A stretch of DNA of 64,000 nt from a virus. Made by a program: the position numbers and the translations under genes. Each line of letters opens with the position of its first letter. The stretch's first letter is position 1. Under the pieces are notes generated by a model, which saw only the letters and a list, made by a program, of their open reading frames with translations, was not told where the DNA came from and made no database searches. The DNA is taken from IMG/VR virus record IMGVR_UViG_3300032241_002567, positions 1-64,000 of that record. One strand, 5' to 3'. Positions 34,045-41,882 of this stretch are shown here, piece after piece.

Positions 34045-34974
34045 ATGAAATATTTAAAGTATTTTGAAGCAAAAGTAATACACTTTAAAACACCATATGC
34101 TAATTACCCAACTTATAGGATAATTAATTTTGAAAAATTAGAACCTTTAAAAGATTCTGATATAATAATTGTTTATCACGGATTTTATAGCAAATCTGAT
34201 GTTGAGATTGCATTAACAAAAGGATTATCTGGGCAAGAAATTGCTAGAAGAGTTTATAGCTACGAATCAGGCAATAATAAAAAAGGATTATTTGTTTCAA
34301 TAGATTTTAATAGTGTTAAAAGATTTGCATCATCTGGTATAATTATAGAATTTGCTACTAAAGTATCTGATTTAGAATCACCTATGTGGGTAGGTGGAAG
34401 ATATTTCAAACAGGGAGAATATACCAAATCTTTTACTGATTGGAATAATGAAACAGGAACTTCTGAACAAAGAGAAGAAGAAAGATTAAGAAAAAGAAAA
34501 GAAGCAAATAATAGTGAATATAATTATATAAGATTAAGTGATAGACCAGAATTAGCGCAATCTTTATATTTAGAATCTGAACACCAAGCACTTTTTACTG
34601 GCAATTTAAATCCAAATATGATAAGAGCAGTTTGGTATAATCCAAAAAACAGATATGATGATAAGTGGGAAAGATTGTCTAGAAAAGAGTTTATTGAGAG
34701 GTTCAATATAAAAAAAGAAAAAGGACAATACCCTAATCGTGAATATTTACCTAATGATGAATTTACAATAGAAGATTTTAGGAAAAGATGTATTGAATAT
34801 AGTAATGATGAGAATGAAGGCGAAGAAATATTTCAAAGTTATTTAAAACACTATCTTAAAGATAGATATGCTAATAGATTTGAATTAAAACAAATGGGGT
34901 TTTTCCCAAAACAAATTGAAGAAATACTTCGTTTAAGAAATAGTGGTGAATTTCAAAAATGGATTAAAAATTAA
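34045..34974 (+). CDS. Probable ADP-ribosyltransferase with MKYLKYFE tag
   Basis: The 309-aa protein has the spaced motif set of the ART fold: VYHGFY (43-48, His that holds NAD), KKGLFVSIDFNSVKRFAS (79-96, the 'G-x-F-x-S/T' strand and helix), GIIIEFATKV, and SEHQALFTGNLNP (178-190, with Glu179 and the E-x-x-x-x-G-x-L-x-P form seen in these proteins). It would transfer ADP-ribose from NAD+ to a host target. The first eight residues, MKYLKYFE, are outside the fold and belong to the shared N-terminal tag. T4 Alt is also an ART that is packaged by an N-terminal signal and injected. No substrate can be named. Confidence 0.68.
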   Translation: MKYLKYFEAKVIHFKTPYANYPTYRIINFEKLEPLKDSDIIIVYHGFYSKSDVEIALTKGLSGQEIARRVYSYESGNNKKGLFVSIDFNSVKRFASSGIIIEFATKVSDLESPMWVGGRYFKQGEYTKSFTDWNNETGTSEQREEERLRKRKEANNSEYNYIRLSDRPELAQSLYLESEHQALFTGNLNPNMIRAVWYNPKNRYDDKWERLSRKEFIERFNIKKEKGQYPNREYLPNDEFTIEDFRKRCIEYSNDENEGEEIFQSYLKHYLKDRYANRFELKQMGFFPKQIEEILRLRNSGEFQKWIKN

Positions 34975-34997
34975 ACATTCTAATTAGAATGTTTAAT
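34970..34997. terminator. Bidirectional terminator
   Basis: A perfect palindrome, TAAACATTCTAATTAGAATG plus TTTA (34972-34995), is flanked by AT and T-runs. It lies between the convergent ART-like and capsid-like genes and overlaps the stop codon of the first. Confidence 0.8.
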
Positions 34998-35018
34998 TTT
35001 TAATCCATTTTTCTTTTT

Positions 35019-35861
35019 TTAAGAAATTTTTCTTTTTTTAAGAAAATTATAAACTAATTTTTTATACCAAGGTAAATCATCAATAAGTTTTACATTTATT
35101 AATTCAAACATATATTGTGAAGTTGGTGAGTATTCTTCAATTGCTCCTATCCAGGTAATATGTTTAGTATCAATTTGAATATCATTTTCAATCAAAGCTA
35201 CGCCAGCTAAATTATTTTGACTACTATATCTTCCAACTAAAATTATATCATCATGTGAATCATAATTTACAAAAACAGATAACCCCATTACATTTCCAAT
35301 TTGTGTTATAACTTCATATTCTTTAATTTTGCCATTTGTATCATAAATAAATCCTGGTATATTTTGAATTAAGTGAACTAATTTTGGACTAATAACCATA
35401 AAAGTAGCCGGACCAATTCTATTATTTACTGCTATACTATTACCAACATGCATAATTCTTGTTATTAATCTTTTTGCATCAATATCATTATTACCAATAA
35501 GTATGTCAGAATTACTGTTTATCCATCTTAATAAGAGTTTAGATTTAGGTTTTAATGTAGTTTTTCTTATACTTTTATCGTTAATTGTCGCTAATTGAAT
35601 ATATTTGTTGAATAGTTTAGAAATTAAAGTATTTATTAATATAAAAGTATTTTTTTCATCTTTTGTAAAGATAATTTTATCACAATAAATATCCTCTTGT
35701 TTTATTTTTAATCCAAATTCTTTCATTGGAAAGCCATTTGGACCATTTGTTTCACCAAGATCGATTTGTTCGATATATGAAATTGAAGCTTTTGTTTCAG
35801 GTGCTTTATAAAAATAAGCTGTATTTAAAAATTCGGAATTTAGATAACTTTTTGAGTTCAT
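35019..35861 (-). CDS. gp23-like capsid protein relative, shortened (280 aa)
   Basis: Residues ~130-240 recall the P/A-domain region of T4 gp23: RIGPATFMVISPKLVHLIQ matches gp23's RGEGNFIIASRNVVNVLA region, GLSVFVNYDSHDDIILVGRYSS matches KYRVYIDQYAKQDYFTVGYKG. The N-terminal third is unlike gp23 apart from a possible E-loop-like stretch GPNGFPMKEFGLKI. At 280 aa it is about half of gp23. It may be a vertex or minor capsid protein, or a decayed copy. It is 8 bp downstream of the ClpP gene, an order (protease then capsid) common in phage head operons. The match is remembered and was not searched. Confidence 0.5.
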   Translation of the reverse strand: MNSKSYLNSEFLNTAYFYKAPETKASISYIEQIDLGETNGPNGFPMKEFGLKIKQEDIYCDKIIFTKDEKNTFILINTLISKLFNKYIQLATINDKSIRKTTLKPKSKLLLRWINSNSDILIGNNDIDAKRLITRIMHVGNSIAVNNRIGPATFMVISPKLVHLIQNIPGFIYDTNGKIKEYEVITQIGNVMGLSVFVNYDSHDDIILVGRYSSQNNLAGVALIENDIQIDTKHITWIGAIEEYSPTSQYMFELINVKLIDDLPWYKKLVYNFLKKRKIS

Positions 35862-35869
35862 TTGTCATA

Positions 35870-36532
35870 TTATTTTTTTCTTGGTTTAATAACTTCGTCT
35901 ATCATACCATAATTTTTAGCCTCAAGAGAATTCATCCAATAATCTCTATCAGCATCTTGCTCAACCTTTTTAATATCTTGACCAGTTTTTTCTGATATTA
36001 TCTCATATAATTCTATTTTTAGCGTATTTATTTCTTTAGCATCGATAGTAATATCCGAAGCCTGATATACGCCATAAGAGCCAGACATTGGTTGATGTAT
36101 CATCGTTCTTGCACGTTTTAGAGATTTTCTTTTTCCATTTGAACCAGAACAAAGAATTACTGCTGCCATAGAAGCTGCTAATCCAGTATTAATAGTTATG
36201 ATATCAGGACGAATAAAATCCATAGTATCTAAAATGCCAAGTCCATCATAAACAGAACCACCTGGTGAATTGATATACATTTTTATATCCTTTTTATGAT
36301 CTAATTGTTCTAAATAAAGAAGTTGATTTTTAACTAGTTCAGAAGTATAATTATCGATTTCATCGTTTAAAAAAACAATTCTATCATTTAGCAATTTGGT
36401 ATAAATATCTAACATAAAACCTTTTTCGTTGTCTATAATAAAGTTAGAGTTATTATGTATTGATTTCCTAATAATGCTTTCAGGAACTTTGGAGTAAAGA
36501 AATTTTTGATAATCTGATGCTAATTTTCTCAT
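35870..36532 (-). CDS. clpP: ClpP-like serine protease
   Basis: The 220-aa protein is a full ClpP: INSPGGSVYDGL (88-99), GLAASMAA with the catalytic Ser121, MIHQP with His146, and DADRDYWM with Asp195 at the right spacing for the triad. It even keeps the GSNGKR loop and a ClpP-length body. It may assemble into the host's degradation system (with ClpX/ClpA) or act as a head maturation protease, as many phage S14 proteases do. The next gene downstream is capsid-like, which supports the maturation role. TTAATATAAG lies ~10 bp upstream of the ATG. Confidence 0.92.
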   Translation of the reverse strand: MRKLASDYQKFLYSKVPESIIRKSIHNNSNFIIDNEKGFMLDIYTKLLNDRIVFLNDEIDNYTSELVKNQLLYLEQLDHKKDIKMYINSPGGSVYDGLGILDTMDFIRPDIITINTGLAASMAAVILCSGSNGKRKSLKRARTMIHQPMSGSYGVYQASDITIDAKEINTLKIELYEIISEKTGQDIKKVEQDADRDYWMNSLEAKNYGMIDEVIKPRKK

Positions 36533-36580
36533 ATTTCTTATATTAATGTTTTTTCAAAAGATTAAATTGTAAAATTAATT

Positions 36581-36593
36581 TTTAATATATAAA
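36581..36593 (+). promoter_or_regulatory. TTTAATATATAAA box before the acidic small protein
   Basis: An exact TTTAATATATAAA ends 15 bp before the ATG at 36609. It is one of the exact copies of the recurring box. Confidence 0.5.
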
Positions 36594-36608
36594 AGAAAAA
36601 ATATTAAT

Positions 36609-36911
36609 ATGAAATTAACATTTGAAATGCATGGTTATACTATCGTCATAGAAGAGACTGAAGAAAATTTAATTAAAGTTTCGGCTGAAAAAGATGGCGA
36701 AGAAGTTGAATCTTTTGAGCTTGAAGGCGGTGAAGATCATCCAGGACACGAAGAAGAGCTTCCGGAAGCTGGCGAAGAAAGTGGCGAAGAAATCAAAGGT
36801 GAAACACCTGAATCTGATTTTGAAGAAACAGAAGAAACAGAAGAAACAGAAGAAAAGCCTATGGGTGAATCTAAATTATATAATTTCTCAGATTTCCTAA
36901 AAAGGAAATAA
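36609..36911 (+). CDS. Very acidic small protein (100 aa)
   Basis: The first ~40 residues form a small beta domain (KLTFEMHGYTIVIEETEENLIKV read in parts). Residues ~40-88 are a Glu-rich disordered tail with EETEETEETEE repeats. The last 13 residues, SKLYNFSDFLKRK, are basic-aromatic and resemble the MKYLKLYE tag placed at the C-terminus. Prohead-core proteins of T4 (gp67, gp68) are similarly small and acidic, and it lies beside the ClpP and capsid-like genes. A scaffold or core role is a reasonable guess without direct proof. Confidence 0.7.
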   Translation: MKLTFEMHGYTIVIEETEENLIKVSAEKDGEEVESFELEGGEDHPGHEEELPEAGEESGEEIKGETPESDFEETEETEETEEKPMGESKLYNFSDFLKRK

Positions 36912-36919
36912 AAGAATAA

Positions 36920-36969
36920 ATGAAAAAAAAATTACGAAAAGTTAAACTTTTCGTAATTTTTTTTTCATT
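36920..36969. terminator. Long bidirectional terminator
   Basis: A nearly perfect 50-bp inverted repeat (core AATTACGAAAAGTT / AACTTTTCGTAATT, flanked by A9 and T9) lies between two convergent genes. It is the strongest terminator-like structure in the window. Confidence 0.88.
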
Positions 36970-37384
36970 ATTCCTCTATCTGTTCAATTATAATTTTTTG
37001 TCCATAAGACCAAGGAGAAATATAAACTTCCAATTCTTCGCCATCTTCATCTTCTGTAATTAAACAGGGCTCTTGTTCAAATACTTCGCCTATTCCATCG
37101 CTCCATTGTCCTTGTGTATATTCAGATAATATCTCTAATTCATCATTTGTTAATTTTTCGTTGCAATGATATTCGGTTATAGTCCATAAATTATTATTCT
37201 CGAAAGAGAAATGCATATAACCATTATTTACTTTTTTATTAATTAAAGATTGCTCATTTTCTCTATCCTTATATTTACCCTGAAAATATTCGGTAAATTC
37301 TTCTTGACAATCAATACCATCAAGTTCAGACAAATCATAATGATCTGTTTTTGCTATTCCTTTTACTATAATTTTATAACTCAT
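36968..37384 (-). CDS. Acidic hypothetical protein (138 aa)
   Basis: Not recognised. It has a strand-rich acidic sequence with many aromatic residues (YHCNEKLTNDELEILSEYTQGQWSDGIG in the middle). The C-terminal part, EVYISPWSYGQKIIIEQIEE, looks like paired strands. The 'L-x-x-Y-T-x-G-Q-W-S-D-G-I-G' pattern occurs in phage and plasmid proteins of unknown function. It ends at the long terminator. Confidence 0.6.
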   Translation of the reverse strand: MSYKIIVKGIAKTDHYDLSELDGIDCQEEFTEYFQGKYKDRENEQSLINKKVNNGYMHFSFENNNLWTITEYHCNEKLTNDELEILSEYTQGQWSDGIGEVFEQEPCLITEDEDGEELEVYISPWSYGQKIIIEQIEE

Positions 37385-37478
37385 ATTGTTTTATACAAAA
37401 ATAAGAAAATTTTTTGAATTAACAAATTTTTGTCATGTATTTTTTAAATTTATATTTAATGGTAATCTTATTATAGAT

Positions 37479-37491
37479 TTTAATATATAAA
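37479..37491 (+). promoter_or_regulatory. TTTAATATATAAA box in the 37.4-37.5 kb gap
   Basis: An exact TTTAATATATAAA copy lies 53 bp before the ATG at 37545, in a 160-bp AT-rich gap between divergent genes. Here the leader would be longer than at most other copies. Confidence 0.45.
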
Positions 37492-37544
37492 TTAAAATTT
37501 GTTGATTTGATAAAATAATACTATCTTTACAACAAATAAAAAGT

Positions 37545-38645
37545 ATGAAAAAAATAAGCAATTATGCTTCATTCATTAAGCAAAATAAATTAAAGTATTA
37601 TTCATTTGACTGGGATGATAATATTTTACATATGTCGACTCCTATTCATATGGATAAGTTAATTGAAGGTAATTGGGAGCCTATTTCAGTTTTTCCTTCT
37701 GAATTTGCTCATATTCGTAATAATTTAAATTTCAGAAACAGAGAAAATAATCCTCATAAAGCTTATGAAGAATTTAGAGATATAGGACCAAGAGGTAATA
37801 TGGCTTTTTTGCTTGATATGCAAAAATCAATTTCTGAATCAAAATTTGGTCCTTCTTGGAATAAATTTATTCAATGTTTAGTTGAAGGTTCTTTATTCTC
37901 TATTGTAACAGCAAGAGCACATGAATATCAAACACTTAAAGAAGGTGTTAAATGGATTATAGATAATTGTCTTATAAAGCAGCAACAAGATTTAATGTAT
38001 GAAAATTGTCAAAAATTTCTTCAATTATTTGAAGGTAAATCATTTGTAAGAGAAAATAATATAAATATATCGGATACTAAATTAATAAACTATTACTTAG
38101 ATAAGTGTAAGTTTTATGGCGTTGGATTTCCTTTTTCAAATTCATTCAAGTCTGAATTTAATTTAGATCCTTCAATTAAAATTGAAGAAGCAAAGAAAAT
38201 TGCATTAGATAAATTTTTAGAAATTTGCAACTCTTATGGTAAACAATCTAATAGAAATGTTTCTGTTGGGTTTTCTGATGATGATAAAAAGAATATTGAA
38301 CATGTAAAAAAATTCTTTGAATTTAAATCAACTATCTATGATAGAATGAAATTAAATATTTATGATACATCTAAACTATCTAGTCATAAAATTAGATTTG
38401 AGAATGGTATAAAAGAAGATATGGGTCCATCTTCCTCTGGTAAAGAAAATTCTATTTTATTATATATGAGTCCTAATTCTATGCCAAATACATTACAAAA
38501 TGCTACTAATGATTGGAGCCAACCAAATTATACACTTTTACAAAAATCAAAAGTAGCTACTCTGTTAACAAAAGATGTTGTGAAAAAGAAAGCCAAACTT
38601 AAAAAGAAAAATGCAAAATCTAAAAGTAACAATAATCCAGCCTGA
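37545..38645 (+). CDS. HAD-like hydrolase (366 aa)
   Basis: Motif I is SFDWDDNILHM (20-30) with Asp22 and Asp24. SIVTARAHEYQTL supplies the motif II Thr, and VGFSDDDKKN (~245-254) fits motif IV. A large helical insert between motifs II and IV (~130-240) would be the cap. The C-terminal ~30 residues are very basic (KKKAKLKKKNAKSKSNNN) and could bind nucleic acid. Phage HAD proteins often remove 3' or 5' phosphates from polynucleotides, and the basic tail would suit that. The end overlaps the nitrilase start by 35 bp. Confidence 0.75.
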   Translation: MKKISNYASFIKQNKLKYYSFDWDDNILHMSTPIHMDKLIEGNWEPISVFPSEFAHIRNNLNFRNRENNPHKAYEEFRDIGPRGNMAFLLDMQKSISESKFGPSWNKFIQCLVEGSLFSIVTARAHEYQTLKEGVKWIIDNCLIKQQQDLMYENCQKFLQLFEGKSFVRENNINISDTKLINYYLDKCKFYGVGFPFSNSFKSEFNLDPSIKIEEAKKIALDKFLEICNSYGKQSNRNVSVGFSDDDKKNIEHVKKFFEFKSTIYDRMKLNIYDTSKLSSHKIRFENGIKEDMGPSSSGKENSILLYMSPNSMPNTLQNATNDWSQPNYTLLQKSKVATLLTKDVVKKKAKLKKKNAKSKSNNNPA

Positions 38646-39378
38646 TATTATTTGGGAAAATAAGATTTCTAATTTATTAAAATATGAAGATATTATTAAA
38701 AATATAACATCCAATCCGGATGTTATTATTTTACCTGAAATGTTTACTACGGGATTTACTATGGAAAATAAATTATCCGAAAAATCTTGTGGATATACTG
38801 TTGAATGGATGAAAATAATGTCTATGAATAAGAATGCTCATATAATGGGTAGTGTTATAATAGAAGGTGATGATGGAAACATATATAATCGATTATTATC
38901 AGTTAAGGATAATTTTATTGAATTTTATGATAAGAAGCATCTATTTGCTTATGCAGGTGAAGATAAATTTTACACTGCTGGAAATCAAAGAAAAATAGTT
39001 AATATAAATGGTTGGAGAATACTTTTACAAATATGTTATGATTTAAGATTTCCAGTTTTTTCTCGCAATCAAGATGATTATGATGCCATTGTTTATGTGT
39101 CCAATTGGCCAGAAAAAAGAAACATGTCTTGGAAAATACTTTTAAAAGCCAGAGCAATAGAAAACCAAAGCTATGTAATTGGGGTAAATAGAGTTGGCAC
39201 AGATGGCAATGGACATAATTATTTAGGAGAAAGTCAAGTAATAAATCCACTTGGTAATATAATTTGTATTTCAAATAAACCCGAAATTATAGACGTTGAA
39301 TTGGATTTAGATTATTTAAAAAAAATAAGAATTGAACTACCTTTTCTTAAAGATAGAGATTTTTTTGATTTAAAATAA
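38611..39378 (+). CDS. Nitrilase-family amidase (omega-amidase-like)
   Basis: The carbon-nitrogen hydrolase triad is in place: Glu43 in LPEMF, Lys108 in YDKKHLF, and Cys142 in QICYDLRFP. The pattern PEMFTTGF and YAGEDKFYTAG is closest to omega-amidases of the YafV/Nit2 type, which release ammonia from alpha-keto acid amides such as 2-oxoglutaramate. The length of 255 aa is normal. Such a metabolic enzyme is unusual in a phage. It may support glutamine and nucleotide metabolism during infection. The start inside the HAD gene (35-bp overlap) is chosen because the conserved strand KVTIIQPDIIW begins at residue 5. Confidence 0.88.
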   Translation: MQNLKVTIIQPDIIWENKISNLLKYEDIIKNITSNPDVIILPEMFTTGFTMENKLSEKSCGYTVEWMKIMSMNKNAHIMGSVIIEGDDGNIYNRLLSVKDNFIEFYDKKHLFAYAGEDKFYTAGNQRKIVNINGWRILLQICYDLRFPVFSRNQDDYDAIVYVSNWPEKRNMSWKILLKARAIENQSYVIGVNRVGTDGNGHNYLGESQVINPLGNIICISNKPEIIDVELDLDYLKKIRIELPFLKDRDFFDLK

Positions 39379-39380
39379 AA

Positions 39381-39725
39381 TTAATTTATTTTATCATCTG
39401 GTTCTGGTTTATCATCTGGTTCTGGTTTATCATCTGGTTCTGGTTGATTATCTTTTTTATCATCTGTAACGTCTTTAGCTGCTTCTGCAATTTTTCCGTC
39501 TGATTTTTTAAAAATGCTTTCAGTCATATTAAACCCAAATAATCCAGCTACTACAAGTAATAAACCATTATACATAGTATCCGGGCATATCCATTTGTTA
39601 TGTGAGGCAGCTATAAAAGCTAATATTATACAAGAAAATAATGTTATAAGTGCTGCAAATCTTTTTGAACTTAAAGGGCTGTTGGCACTTAATAAATCAA
39701 GTAAAAACTTTTTCATGTTAAACAA
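39381..39725 (-). CDS. Two-helix membrane protein with PEPDDK tail, possible holin
   Basis: The 114-aa protein has two membrane segments (about 22-42, RFAALITLFSCIILAFIAAS, and 52-70, MYNGLLLVVAGLFGFNM). A charged stretch follows, then three PEPDDK repeats at the C-terminus. The layout fits class II holins and similar small phage membrane proteins, but many other roles are possible. The start could also be M4. No lysis gene is next to it. Confidence 0.6.
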   Translation of the reverse strand: MFNMKKFLLDLLSANSPLSSKRFAALITLFSCIILAFIAASHNKWICPDTMYNGLLLVVAGLFGFNMTESIFKKSDGKIAEAAKDVTDDKKDNQPEPDDKPEPDDKPEPDDKIN

Positions 39726-39791
39726 TAATTTTTTATATGATATATATTATATAAAAAAAATAAAATTCATGAAAGTGGATTCTGGTGAATA

Positions 39792-40280
39792 ATGTTTGGA
39801 AAATTAAAAGATGATTTCCAAAAATTAAAAAAGATTTTTAAAGCAAAAAACGAACACTTTCTAAAAGCTGATTTCGTTTTTTACAAAAGATGGAAATTAC
39901 TAATTAAATTATTAGTTTATTTTAATAAAAATTATGTAAGTTGTGAAATTGCTAGAAAACGATTCAAATCACATCGTAATTTTATAGTTATTGGTCTTAA
40001 ATGGAATGGTAAAAACGTTAAACGTAGAACGATAGGTTTTGCTAAAGAATTTGTAAATTCTAACAAAAACGCTAAGTGTATTTATTGTGAAACTAAATTA
40101 ACAGAAGAAAATGCGACAACAGATCATATTATTCCAATTGCCTCTGGTGGAAATAATTGTAAAGTTAATCTCATGGTTTGTTGCCAGCCATGTAATTCTG
40201 AAAGAGGAACTATGCCTTTTAATAAGTATTTAAAGTTAAAAAATGAAAAATATAAAAAAAGTAAATACACCTTTATATAA
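39792..40280 (+). CDS. HNH endonuclease
   Basis: The 162-aa protein has KCIYCETKL with Cys96 and Cys99, then TTDHIIPIASGG with the catalytic DH (111-112), NLMVCC and QPCNSERG with Cys131/134. This is the standard zinc-bound HNH module, with a basic ~90-aa N-terminal part that probably binds DNA. Free-standing HNH genes in T4-like phages are mostly homing endonucleases. Its natural target gene cannot be told, but it sits between the holin-like gene and primase. Confidence 0.88.
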   Translation: MFGKLKDDFQKLKKIFKAKNEHFLKADFVFYKRWKLLIKLLVYFNKNYVSCEIARKRFKSHRNFIVIGLKWNGKNVKRRTIGFAKEFVNSNKNAKCIYCETKLTEENATTDHIIPIASGGNNCKVNLMVCCQPCNSERGTMPFNKYLKLKNEKYKKSKYTFI

Positions 40281-40302
40281 ATTAATTTTTCCTTGGAAAA
40301 TT

Positions 40303-40671
40303 ATGTTCGATACTTTTAATATAAAACAACGACAAAAAGATGTTGCTTCACATTTACGCAGTGTTTCACACGATCCATCTGGATATATAACTATTAGATT
40401 TCATAATTCGAACAATATTTCTGAAATTCAGAAGAATTGCATGGATGACTTTTCAATTTATTCAATTTATAAAAAAATTAATATTAATTTATTAATTGTT
40501 AATGATGATTGTTCCTCTACTTTATCTATGTTGGCAGGCGCAAGACTCTGTGATGTAAATTATGATAAATTTGAAATTGAATTTTATTTTGATGCTTATT
40601 TTTATATGGAAGATTCAGTAGAGGCAATACCTTATATTGGGGATATAAAAATTAATCAAGCAATTGATTAA
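40303..40671 (+). CDS. Hypothetical protein (122 aa)
   Basis: No family is recognised. The chosen start, MFDTFNIKQRQKDV, avoids overlap with the HNH gene; an earlier ATG at 40243 would add 20 residues and overlap it by 38 bp. The sequence has mixed strands and helices, with IYSIYKKININLLIVNDDC in the centre and an acidic aromatic end. It is probably a small alpha/beta domain. Confidence 0.5.
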   Translation: MFDTFNIKQRQKDVASHLRSVSHDPSGYITIRFHNSNNISEIQKNCMDDFSIYSIYKKININLLIVNDDCSSTLSMLAGARLCDVNYDKFEIEFYFDAYFYMEDSVEAIPYIGDIKINQAID

Positions 40672-40674
40672 TTT

Positions 40675-41832
40675 TTATATCCATTTTTTATAAGTTTTTT
40701 GTTTCTTTGGAATCCATTTTAAATCATAAACATCTTGACTGAAAAACTTATCTAATTCTAATTTTTGATAAGGATTTTGCACTAAACATGCTAATTTGTT
40801 TAAATCTTTTACTTGTGAAATCCGATACATTAAGGAATAAGGATCTGTTGCTTTTTTCTTATCAACTATTTCTTCGAATAATTTTTTCCAAAGAAAAATT
40901 TTCCAACCTGCTTTAATCTTTTCTTCTGATTTTAAGAAACCTGCTTCATCATTATCAAAAAAATATTGAACATCTAAATTGTTATTTTCTAACAAACTCA
41001 TATTAGTATTAACACCAACAACACCAACTGAATTAGGATAAAATAAAGAATCTAAATATCCTTCAAAAACAGTTATAGTTGATTCAAAATCTATATTTAG
41101 AATATTAAAGAAATAACTTAATTTATTATAAATTAATAATTGATTCAAATCAACCCCTTCAATTTCTTCTTCATTAATCTTGTTAATCCATTTATAAAGA
41201 GTTTCAAAATTATAGATTTTAAAACTTCTAAATTTACCAGATTTTAGATTTCTAGTTTGAATACCAAGTATTTTATCGTCTTTTCTATTTAAAAGAACCA
41301 TTACCCATTCATATCTATCTTCATTTAACCAATTCTTGGCTTGATAAATATTTTTGTGCATAGATTCAGTAATTCCTCTTTCTAAGAGATAATTATAAAC
41401 TAAACTGCCTCTTATAAGTGGTTTAAATTCGCTAAGTATAGATTCGCCAGAATTAAATAGCATTTCTAAATCGGAAAGGTTTAGAAGTTCGTCTATATTA
41501 ATATCGGACATATCAGATTTGTAATCTGAATTACTAACTACCTGACTCAAATACTCAATCATTTCCATCTTTTTAGCTGGATCAATTTGTATTTTAAATT
41601 GGTTACATAATTTGTTTAATGACGAATTAAATCCACAATTAAAACATTTAAAGAATAATTTATCAAGAAATAAATTACCTCTTTTTTTTGCTGCTGAACG
41701 AGCTGAATCACCACAAACTGGGCAACAAAAATTAATACGATTATCGTATGATATAATATTTCGTCTATTTTCAGCGGTAAATGCTTTATTTAATATTGTT
41801 TGAACTAATGATTTGACGTATGTTAAATCCAT
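40675..41832 (-). CDS. DNA primase (zinc-finger and Toprim)
   Basis: The 385-aa protein begins with a zinc ribbon: CPVCGDS (37-43) paired with CFNCG (63-67). The Toprim part follows with VFEGYLDSLF (255-264, catalytic Glu) and YFFDNDEAG (290-298, the DxD). This matches T4 gp61-like and DnaG-like primases, although the RNA-polymerase core between the two is short (~185 aa). It should make RNA primers for lagging-strand synthesis together with a replicative helicase that is not in the window. It is transcribed leftward and stands convergent to the 122-aa gene. Confidence 0.87.
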   Translation of the reverse strand: MDLTYVKSLVQTILNKAFTAENRRNIISYDNRINFCCPVCGDSARSAAKKRGNLFLDKLFFKCFNCGFNSSLNKLCNQFKIQIDPAKKMEMIEYLSQVVSNSDYKSDMSDINIDELLNLSDLEMLFNSGESILSEFKPLIRGSLVYNYLLERGITESMHKNIYQAKNWLNEDRYEWVMVLLNRKDDKILGIQTRNLKSGKFRSFKIYNFETLYKWINKINEEEIEGVDLNQLLIYNKLSYFFNILNIDFESTITVFEGYLDSLFYPNSVGVVGVNTNMSLLENNNLDVQYFFDNDEAGFLKSEEKIKAGWKIFLWKKLFEEIVDKKKATDPYSLMYRISQVKDLNKLACLVQNPYQKLELDKFFSQDVYDLKWIPKKQKTYKKWI

Positions 41833-41882
41833 AAAAATTATATCTTTAAAAATAAGTAAGTTGTTACTTAAAAATAATATAT

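Noticed and set aside
36694-36900. Lys-rich 68-aa frame inside the acidic small gene
   Set aside because: It is the +1 shadow of the Glu-rich repeats (GAAGAAACA read as Lys-Lys-Gln) and has no own start context.
37385-37544. A hidden gene or RNA in the 160-bp gap
   Set aside because: No frame with a start longer than about 25 codons and no tRNA-like or stable fold was seen; only AT-rich promoter-like sequence is present.
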